A stretch of DNA of 14,810 nucleotides from Hyphochytrium catenoides. Its lineage: Eukaryota; Sar; Hyphochytriomycetes; Hyphochytriales; Hyphochytriaceae. Where the stretch lies: assembly GCA_900088475.1 (NCBI GenBank), contig FLMG01002424.1, forward strand, positions 1 through 14,810, given 5' to 3'. Position 1 is the stretch's first letter. Every line of letters begins with the position of its first letter. Under the pieces are notes generated by a model. It did not search any database. It saw only the letters and a program-made list of their open reading frames with translations, and was not told the origin of the DNA. This document shows, in pieces, positions 8,341 to 14,810 of the stretch. A program made the position numbers and the translations under genes.

Positions 8341-9171
8341 ATGGACGGCATTCTAATCTTGGTTAGTCTTATCATCCTCCTGCTGCTGCTTCCTTTTATC
8401 TGCGTTGGCTTGGGAATGACCTTGAACTGGGGAGCGGACAACCCGCTCATCGCCAAGGGCAGCGCGGGCTTCCTCTGCGGCTGCATGCTCTCCTTCAGCA
8501 TAAATCTGATAATCTCCATAACAGAGACTGTGGACTTTTTAGGCGACAACTTCGTCACAACCCTTGGCTACATCTGTGGTCTCTACCTTCCTGGCTGCCT
8601 GGCGGCGGTAATCGTTCGCTGGTATCACGACACATGGCTTGCGGCCACCGTGGTGCGTGCGGGACCAGGGTTTTTGTGGGGTTTCCTGATACTTTTAGTA
8701 TTTGGCATAGCGGCTCTGGTGGCGAGCGCTGTCGGGGATGTGCCCTTGATATCAACTTATAGCTGGGGTCCGTTAGTGGTCTGGGCTTTGGCCATGGCGA
8801 TCGCCTACTTGCGCGCCAGAAAAGGGTGCTGCCAGGAGGATCAGCAGGACGCTCAGCATCCGCACGCAGTAGAGCGTTCCGCCTGCCACCACTTTATCTA
8901 TAGCATCTGCTGCTGGGGTGCTCTGATACTAGCCCTAACCACCTCCCTTCTCGCCAACTACGTTGTTGTGTCGATCGTGATCTCGTCCTCTGGTGAACTT
9001 GGCACTAGCTTCGTACCTTTAGCAGCTGGCGTCACCGCCGTCCTCCTGCTCTTCACTGCCGCTCTTGGCCGTTGTGGTTACCGCTCTCAATGCCGACGAC
9101 TGGACAGGAAGTTAGAGTCTGAAGCCGCCGCTACGCCCTACTTTGTGATTGCACATGTAGAGGCTGTATAA
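8341..9171 (+). CDS. Multi-pass membrane protein of unknown family, single exon
   Basis: A 276-residue protein without introns. The frame is open upstream to 8218 but the first ATG is at 8341, directly before the first membrane segment. Hydrophobic segments lie at about residues 4-26, 40-60, 71-93, 108-131, 141-158, 185-214 and 223-243, so about seven crossings. A hydrophilic loop at 159-184 contains a Cys pair (CCQED) and several His; the C-terminal tail (244-276) is first basic, then acidic. I recognise no transporter, receptor or enzyme signature and no GPCR-type motifs. The long frame, strong alternation of hydrophobic and polar segments and absence of microsatellite support a real gene. 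It is unlike its neighbours in lacking introns and in lying in AT-richer surroundings, which would fit a retrocopy, a transferred gene or a mobile-element passenger, but none of these is shown. A TATAAAG at 8101-8107 is a possible promoter element. Confidence 0.62.
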   Translation: MDGILILVSLIILLLLLPFICVGLGMTLNWGADNPLIAKGSAGFLCGCMLSFSINLIISITETVDFLGDNFVTTLGYICGLYLPGCLAAVIVRWYHDTWLAATVVRAGPGFLWGFLILLVFGIAALVASAVGDVPLISTYSWGPLVVWALAMAIAYLRARKGCCQEDQQDAQHPHAVERSACHHFIYSICCWGALILALTTSLLANYVVVSIVISSSGELGTSFVPLAAGVTAVLLLFTAALGRCGYRSQCRRLDRKLESEAAATPYFVIAHVEAV

Positions 9172-9247
9172 TCAGGCAGGTGAGCCCTAGATATAAGCAG
9201 CGATCGCTCTGGAATAATAGAAGAAAGATAGACTATATCACAATTAA

Positions 9248-9658
9248 GAGAGTTATCGGGGCCCTAAAAAGCCTGTTCGGTCGTTACACTCGTCGGTCGT
9301 TGCTGCGCGTCAATCGGGAACTCAAGGCCCACAAGGCGAAAAGCTCGCCGCAGCTGCGTCCAGCGCCTCCTCTGTTACTAGCCCTTCTTCCTCTGCCCAG
9401 GCCCCTCCGTCCGCCTTCTCTCCCACTTCCTCTGCTGCCCGCCTAGGGTCTGTCAAACTTGGATCCAGTAGCCCTGCCATCCTACATGGCACCGACGTGG
9501 ATGGAGCTTTTCGCCGGCCCAATGTTAACCGCCAATCTCCCCGCTCTCTTCGGGTCCAGGGCGGTGCCACTTTTGGTTGCCCTCGCGCTCTCCCCTTTCT
9601 AAAAGACCATTCATCCGCCTCACCTAGTACACGCTGCGCTCATCGTTTGCAAGTGTAA
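9248..9658 (+). other. Ser/Ala/Pro-rich open frame without ATG
   Basis: Between in-frame stops at 9245 and 9656 there are 136 open codons with no ATG. The first half is rich in Ser, Ala and Pro (AAAASSASSVTSPSSSAQAP); the second half is more ordinary (HGTDVDGAFRRPNVN). It could be an internal exon, a retroelement gag-like relic or chance in pyrimidine-rich DNA. I see no zinc knuckle or other motif. Confidence 0.2.
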
Positions 9659-11079
9659 CAATCACGCTTCAGCATTGGCAGAACGTTCACAACTTCGAGG
9701 CTCTAAAAATCCTGTCCTTCTCTCCTTCCTATAACGACCTGGCCGTCAATTCTGACCCGTAGCTGTCTTCCAAGATCGTCAACATCATCGTGGCCACATT
9801 GCTTGTTGCCAGAATGCGGTGCTGGATCGGTCTCTCTCGGTGGACTTCTAATCCTTCGGCCTCTTCGTTAGTGTGTTGCTCTATCAGACCTTCCTGACGT
9901 CTCCTGTCCTACTGGTTCTTTTTAGGGTTTCTCTCTCTCTTTGGCTGCTAAGTTTCCCTCCTCTTCCTCAACCCCCCGACGAGGCGACCCTCTCTCATTT
10001 CCACTTACCTGCTATCAAGCCGCAAGATCCCGTCCTATGGGCTTGGCCAGTGCGCGGATTGTTTTTTGGCTCCGTCCTTTCTACTTCCCTTCTTCCAATG
10101 CTTCTCTTCCTTGGTCTCATTACCTTCCTCTTCCCCAAGTTTGTTTTCCCTAGTCCGCACACTCCGGAGGGCCCAAAGCAGCGTTCTCGGCCGCTAGAAA
10201 CACCAGTCGTTCAAATGGGCCCTAGATGATCACCTTTGATCGCTCGTGCGGTCTCTGTCAGCTTTGGTAATTCACCCACAAGCAAAGGCCTGGCTTCTGC
10301 CGGCTAAGTAGTGTCACGTTCTAACCTCCGGTGAGACTTCCAGCTGGCCGAGAAAGGCATCTTTGAGAACTGTTGATGTGCGCGCTCTGCACTGGTCGTA
10401 CTCTTTCCTCTCTTTCTAGGTGGGGACCTTTTGTCAGACGACTCAAGAGGCGGATGGATGACGGCTGGGGGCCTGTAGGGGTGGCGAGGTGGCTGAGATC
10501 GTCCGCGCTCTGGCCTCAACATACGCCCGTGAGCCATGAGTTCATAAGAAGGAAGAGCTCAAGCGCTGTCTATTGCGCTGGTTGAGCTCTTCGTCCTAAT
10601 CAGGGTCAGTAGCAAGGGTAACATGGTTAACGCTTAAATTATAATCATTCCATACAGTATCTTGTCTGGTCCGAAGTGGCGATGTGTGGAACCTGGGTTA
10701 TATTGTAAATCACTGTGCTATAGGGAACACAGTTAACCAGGGCTTCCGTGGGTTATCAACGCTTCAGGTTCAAGCTCTGCAACCTCAGCCGTGCGAGCTC
10801 ATCAAGAGCTCCATCCTGGCGTCAGAAAGGAGAAGATCTGACAGATCTCTAAGTGAAAATATTTGAGATGCTGTGAGCTCTGAGCTCGGAGGATGTGCAT
10901 CTGAGCAGCCTGGCAGTGCCAAGGGTGATGGTACCAGAGCTCACAAGGGATCCAAGAAGAATCAGCAGGCCAACGTCGCTCGACCGTCACGAAATCTTCC
11001 ACGGCCCTAGGTCTTACAAGACGACTGATCCTAACCTACGCAGCACCGAAGGACAGAAGTAAGGAGTTGCAAGGCAGCT
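9659..11079. other. Intergenic region before the allantoicase gene, no gene recognised
   Basis: Frames are short, mostly lack an ATG and have no recognised motif. Bases 9930-10150 are pyrimidine-rich. GAGCTC sites are frequent at 10550-10945, and two AGATCT palindromes are separated by three bases (10834-10848). A stretch near 10479-10550 begins like a tRNA or SINE A box but lacks a convincing B box. No AATAAA for an upstream gene was seen. Confidence 0.45.
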
Positions 11080-13081
11080 ATGACAAAGACAAAGAAGGTT
11101 GAGCGGTGCTCTCCCAACACTGAGCTCTCTTCCTCTACCTTTGGAGGCAAGGTTCTCTTTGCCACGGACGAATGGTTCGCAGACTCTAGCTCGCTTCTCT
11201 CTCCCTCAGATCCCATCTTTCTCCCTGACAAGTACACAGAGTTTGGGAAGTGGATGGACGGCTGGGAGACGAGACGGAAGCGGATTCCTGGTCATGACTG
11301 GTGCATTATACGCCTTGGGCTGCCAGGAGTGATCAGGGAAGTGAAGGTTGACACGGCCTTCTTCACTGGGAATCAGGCGCCAAGATTCTCTCTCCAGGTT
11401 GTCAGATTGTAGCACTTTCCTTTTCCGTCTCTCCCCTGTTGTCTCTTTCTCTTCTTTTCCGCCTACTTACCCCTCATCGTTTTTTACGGGCTTTCTCTTC
11501 ACTAATCTTCTCTCTTTTTCTCTCTTCTCTCTCTTTCACTATCCCTTTCTCTCTCTCTCGGTCGCTGTTCCCTCCCCCCTCCCCCCCCCCGCCCCCTTAA
11601 CCTTTCTTTTCCTCATCTCTCCCTGTACTTTCTTTGCTATATATAAGGCTGCAAGTCTACGATCGGACCCTGCCTCTCTCTCGTCGCTCCCTGTGGGGAT
11701 CACCGGCACCGCTCCGTCCGCAGAGCACCTTAGGACTGCAGAAGGGGTCGGGAGCCAGCACTGGGAGGAAATAATCCCGATGACACGTAAAGCGCACACA
11801 CACCCTCTCTCATTTCCTCTCCGAGTTTCCTCTCTCTCCCCCTCTCTCCTTCTTTCGCTCTTCTCCCTGGCGGCTGCAGCGTTCCTTGATTGAACGATTA
11901 CATCTTCTGCTTTATGATTGTCCTAAGGCTGTTTCTCTCCGCCTCCCCTTTGCCTTTCTTCCTCTGCTGAACACTAGAATCTGTCGGCCCTAGCCGTCTG
12001 TCTCTCTCTCTCTTTTGGTTCGCTTCGCTGTTCCTCTCTCTCACTTCTGTTTCTCTTGCCAATGCTTAGCACTACGCCCTGGCTACCCAGAGACGCGCCA
12101 CCACACCTTCCGCGTCTCTTCCTCCTCCCGCTGGACTCATCTCCGATTTAACATTTACCCAGACGGAGGCGTCGCACGCGTCAGAGTGTACGGAGAAGTC
12201 TCAGTCGACTGGTCGTCTCTCTCTCTTTCTCTCCCAGTCGATCTCGCCTCTGCAGCTCTTGGAGGCGTGGCTCTTGCTTGTTCTAACAAACACTATGGAG
12301 AACCATCCAACCTACTTCTACCTGGGAGAGGGAAAGATATGAGAGACGGATGGGAGACAGCCCGTCACCCCGACCGGCCGCCGGTTTTGAGAGAGAAAGA
12401 GAAAGGGCTGCTAGATGTCCCTGGAAGTGACTGGGCAGTCATCAGACTGGGAACTATTGGCAGCATTCATACTCTGGAGGTGATACTCTGTCTTCTTCTC
12501 TCTTCATCTTTCCTTCAGCCACCGCACTCTTCAAGTTTCTGCGGGCAGCATTCTACGCCTTTGATTCCTCTCTTCACTCATAGTTCTATCCTCTCTAGCA
12601 GTCTCCTTTGAAGGGCAAGGGTTGTGTCCTTGTCGTAGTAGCTCTTCCTTCGTTAGTTGCTCTTTTCTCTCCCTGGCAATCTCTCTCCCACTCATTGTTT
12701 CTCTTGTTCTTATTACTAAGTCTCTCTCTCTCTCTCGCTTTCCTTGATGTGTTTTGGTTTCCTGCTTACTAGGTGGACACCATCCACTTCAGAGGGAATG
12801 CGCCTGAAAGCTGCAAGGTAGAGGCAGCTCTCGCTCTACCAGGAACAGAGAGAGAAGAAGATCTGCTGGAAGGAGAGGAAAAGATCAACAGAGGGCCATT
12901 GTGGCGAACTCTTCTCCCTCGCACCAAGCTGCTTCCCCACACTTCACAAACCTTTCTGTTAGAGAAAGGCGAGCTAGAGCCCATAGGAAACGTTAGTCAT
13001 CTGCGCCTCACGATGTACCCAGACGGGGGCATAAAGAGGCTTAGGGCATGCGGGTACAGAATGGCAGGGGCAAAGCTCTGA
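11080..13081 (+). CDS. ALLC: Allantoicase (allantoate amidinohydrolase), four exons
   Basis: Exons 11080-11397, 11648-11786, 12070-12479 and 12773-13081 give 391 residues; introns are 250, 283 and 293 bp, all GT-AG (gttgtc...ataag, gtaaag...cttag, gtgata...actag). An in-frame stop at 11032-11034 fixes the ATG at 11080. Allantoicase (EC 3.5.3.4) hydrolyses allantoate to ureidoglycolate and urea in purine breakdown. The protein shows the family's two tandem repeats: the first from about residue 19 ([33 protein letters not shown] at 55-74, [26 protein letters not shown] at 173-194), the second from about 210 ([32 protein letters not shown] at 271-280, [27 protein letters not shown]). Length is normal for the family. 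A CT-repeat-derived SSLSLSLP sits in the linker between the repeats. No targeting signal is evident, so it is probably cytosolic. It stands alone, convergent with the Rsa3-like gene; no other ureide-pathway gene is in the window. Confidence 0.95.
11570..11596 (-). repeat. C-run cluster (G-quadruplex-capable on the minus strand) in allantoicase intron 1
   Basis: Four C runs of 3, 6, 10 and 5 bases are separated by single bases (T, T, G). On the minus strand this is four G runs with one-base loops, which meets the usual pattern for a G-quadruplex; the plus strand fits an i-motif. It lies inside intron 1 (11398-11647), about 50 bases before the acceptor. Confidence 0.75.
12721..12736 (+). repeat. 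(TC)8 tract near the end of allantoicase intron 3
   Basis: Eight uninterrupted TC units lie 36 bases before the intron 3 acceptor (actag at 12772). The position suits a polypyrimidine tract. Confidence 0.7.
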
Positions 13082-13190
13082 TGCAGTGGCGAGAAACAGA
13101 GCATGGAGAGACAGAGAGAGTCATCAATAAGGAAGGCGACGAGCAGAAGGAGAAGAGGGTAGAAGAAGGGAGAGAGGACCACCGGCAAGC

Positions 13191-13217
13191 GAGAGAGAGA
13201 GAGAGAGAGAGAATAAA
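13191..13217 (+). terminator. (GA)n run and AATAAA poly-A signal after the allantoicase gene
   Basis: AATAAA at 13212-13217 follows a pure GA run (13191-13213) and lies about 130 bases past the allantoicase stop codon, a reasonable distance for a polyadenylation signal. Its use is inferred. Between here and 13590 I see no gene; bases 13318-13590 are CT-rich in places. Confidence 0.4.
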
Positions 13218-13589
13218 GCAGGAAAGAAGGTACCCCAAAGGAGCCTCACTCTCCATTCCTATTTACAGCCCACTTCATTATCGTACAAATCCGTATTATC
13301 CTTCCCAACTTCCGGGAGTCTCTCTCTTTTTCTTCCTCCTCTCTTAGTCTCCTCATCATACACTCTTCCCTTTCTGCTGGTTGGCCCGCCTTATAAGGCA
13401 ACCTAACATGAATGGACTACTCTGAGAGAAAGGACTGAGGGACCCGTGGCCGCCACTACGCTTGTCACTTTTCAGCTCTCTCTCGTTCCTGGAGAAGATG
13501 CGTCTTCACTCTCGTCTCGCTGGGTCACTCTCTCTGTTCCTTGAGTTGCTCTCTCCCTCTCTCTATGTCCCCGCCTATCTCTCCTGAGT

Positions 13590-14450
13590 CTAGATGCCAA
13601 GAAGCAATCGTTTCTCTTCCAAAGTAAAGTTCTCTGCTCCCTGTCTGATGCCCAAGATAAGGCAGTCCAGCTCCTCCTGTGTGCCCTGGAAGGTAGCCTC
13701 TCTTCGCACCTCTTCCAACTCTGTTCCAAAGTACTCGGCAATCATCGCTGTATAATGGCTTGGAAACTGCTCAGCCACGCGCTTCTCCTTTTCCTCTGTC
13801 TCTTTCTTTTCTGCTTCTCTCTTCTTCTCTCCGGAGGTGCGGAAGGATGTCAGCAGTCTGTTGACTTCATCTACTTCCTACATATAGGCAAGGGACAGGC
13901 GGAGAGAGACAGCTGAGCCTTCTTCCACTCTCTTACTCCTGACGTTTCTTCTCGTGCAGCAGGCTGTGTCTCTCTCTTTCCTCGCCTATCACTCAGCAGC
14001 ATCGAGTTTTCTCTTACAGAATGCTCTTCTCCCTCTCTCTCTGCGTCTCTCCTGTCCCTCTGTTTGTCTCTCTCTCTCTGTGTGTTTCTGCGAATTTCTG
14101 ATGCTTTGAACTGTCTCCAGAGCGATGAAGCTCCTTTTCCTCGTTCTCTCTTCCTTCTCCCGCCTTTCCTTCTTTTCTCTGCCATTTACCTTAACGAGCT
14201 GTCCCCAGTCATTTTCCTTCGGAGTTGATGACGAAGAAGAGGAAGAACGAAGACTTTCTTCGATCCTCTTCATCTCTCTCTCCGCTCTGTCCAACGCCTC
14301 TGTCTGTTCCTGGTTCTCGCGTAGCACGCGGGCAGCTCCTGGGAAAAGTGTCTCGAGCAGCTGTTCTTCATTCTCTTCTTCTCTCTCTTCTACCTTGTCT
14401 GGGGAGGCAGTAGCGTGACTCTTTCTTTTCTTCCCTTTGCCTTCCTTCAT
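13590..14450 (-). CDS. Rsa3-like ribosome-assembly protein, two exons
   Basis: On the minus strand, exon 1 (14450-14190) and exon 2 (13877-13590) join across a 312-bp GT-AG intron (gtaaat...tgtag, phase 0) into 182 residues. The N-terminus is very basic (KGKKRKSH), as in nucleolar proteins; residues 20-70 are acidic and predicted helical or coiled coil, followed by a Ser run (69-75). Residues 103-120 are a Lys/Glu-rich helix. The C-terminal part, from about residue 123 (EQFPSHYTAMIAEYFGTELEEVRRE...LDCLILGIRQGAENF, given here in parts), resembles the short domain of yeast Rsa3, pattern F..Y...I...FG.DL...R......L..LI..L.QG...F. Rsa3 helps assemble the large ribosomal subunit with the helicase Dbp6. 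The gene model is convincing; the family assignment is from memory of the domain pattern and is less certain. It is convergent with the allantoicase gene, stops about 510 bp apart. The intron's sense strand is GA-rich rather than pyrimidine-rich. Confidence 0.62.
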
Positions 14451-14521
14451 AGTTCCTCTTTCTCTCTCTGTCTCTCTGTCTCTCTCTCTCGCTCTCTCTC
14501 TCTCGCTCTCTCTCTCCGTCT
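14451..14521 (+). repeat. CT microsatellite just upstream of the Rsa3-like gene
   Basis: CT-rich repeats with G interruptions lie directly before the minus-strand ATG at 14450, so the sense strand of that gene's 5' leader is GA-rich. Frames through it give only Ser/Leu or Glu/Arg repeats. Confidence 0.8.
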
Positions 14522-14559
14522 GGTCCTTTAGGCTTCTGTCTTCCTGAGCGGCTTGACAC

Positions 14560-14708
14560 CTGTCTATAGACCCTTAGAAGGACCTTGAATAACCTAAAAG
14601 AAGCACTGCACTGGTGCGCAGCCGCAAGAGGAGGAGGATGAAGCTCCTTGGTCACAGACAGATAGAGCAGCACAACATTGAAAACGTTTTGGTTGGCGAT
14701 TTGGCGAC
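14560..14708 (-). other. Possible minus-strand exon, product unknown
   Basis: Between a plausible acceptor (ccatag before 14708, preceded on that strand by CT-rich sequence) and a plausible donor (cag/gtgtca at 14559) lies a phase-0-ending open segment of 49 codons with a protein-like hydrophobic stretch (NVFNVVLLYLSVTKEL). It may be an exon of a gene entering from the right edge of the window, or chance. I recognise no family, and it does not splice in frame to the Rsa3-like gene. Confidence 0.2.
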
Positions 14709-14730
14709 CTATGGAAGCAATACGAGAAAC

Positions 14731-14810
14731 AAGGAGAGAGAGAGAGGGAGGGCGAGAGAGAGAGAGAGACACAGAGACAGAGACAGAGAGAGAGAGGGGG
14801 AGAGAGAGAG
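14731..14810 (+). repeat. GA microsatellite at the window's right edge
   Basis: GA repeats with occasional C and G interruptions run to the last base, so the true end is unseen. They are complementary to the CT tract at 14451-14521. Confidence 0.85.

Noticed and set aside
9873-10229. A 118-codon hydrophobic frame
   Set aside because: It has no ATG until late, lies in pyrimidine-rich DNA that favours Leu/Ser/Pro/Phe in any frame, and shows no recognised motif.
13989-14189. Read-through of Rsa3-like exon 1 giving a 153-residue protein
   Set aside because: The extension is Arg/Glu/Gln-rich intron sequence; splicing gtaaat to tgtag gives a better protein with the conserved C-terminal domain.
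1-14810. CRISPR arrays, prokaryotic operons, rRNA genes
   Set aside because: No spaced repeats, Shine-Dalgarno-led gene clusters or rRNA sequence were seen; the introns show that the DNA is eukaryotic.

Overview
The window is nuclear DNA of a eukaryote. Genes are split by GT-AG introns of about 90 to 360 bp, there is no operon structure or ribosome binding site, and several AATAAA-type hexamers and one TATA box are present. The gene set (a family GT17 glycosyltransferase, an oil-body-associated DUF1264 protein, an allantoicase and an Rsa3-like ribosome-assembly protein), roughly balanced base composition and very many CT/GA microsatellites fit an alga, another protist or an early-diverging fungus. 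I cannot fix the lineage. A few telomere-like CTAACC units also do not decide it.

Layout, left to right. 1-415: leader with a TATA box. 416-1769 (+): two-exon GT17 glycosyltransferase with an N-terminal membrane anchor. 1770-2650: purine-rich low-complexity DNA. About 2700-3250 (-): broken 3' end of a LINE-like retrotransposon. 3260-4430: intergenic DNA dominated by paired pyrimidine and purine tracts. 4429-5947 (+): three-exon DUF1264 (oil-body-associated) protein with a targeting-like N-terminus and one membrane segment. 5950-7380: no clear gene, but minus-strand open segments that look like decayed coding sequence. 7380-8200: AT-richer DNA with a telomere-like motif and an 18-bp perfect palindrome. 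8341-9171 (+): single-exon membrane protein with about seven transmembrane segments and no family I recognise. 9172-11079: no confident gene, but one Ser/Ala/Pro-rich open frame without an ATG. 11080-13081 (+): four-exon allantoicase. 13590-14450 (-): two-exon Rsa3-like protein, convergent with the allantoicase. 14451-14810: microsatellite DNA with one weak exon candidate.

The genes do not form a visible pathway. Allantoicase acts in purine (ureide) breakdown, GT17 in N-glycan processing, the DUF1264 protein with lipid bodies or membranes, and Rsa3 in large ribosomal subunit assembly. I found no convincing new multi-gene system. The points most worth a second look are the orphan seven-segment protein, the DUF1264 protein's unusual N-terminus, the repeated pairing of long complementary pyrimidine and purine tracts around and inside genes, and a C-run cluster in allantoicase intron 1.
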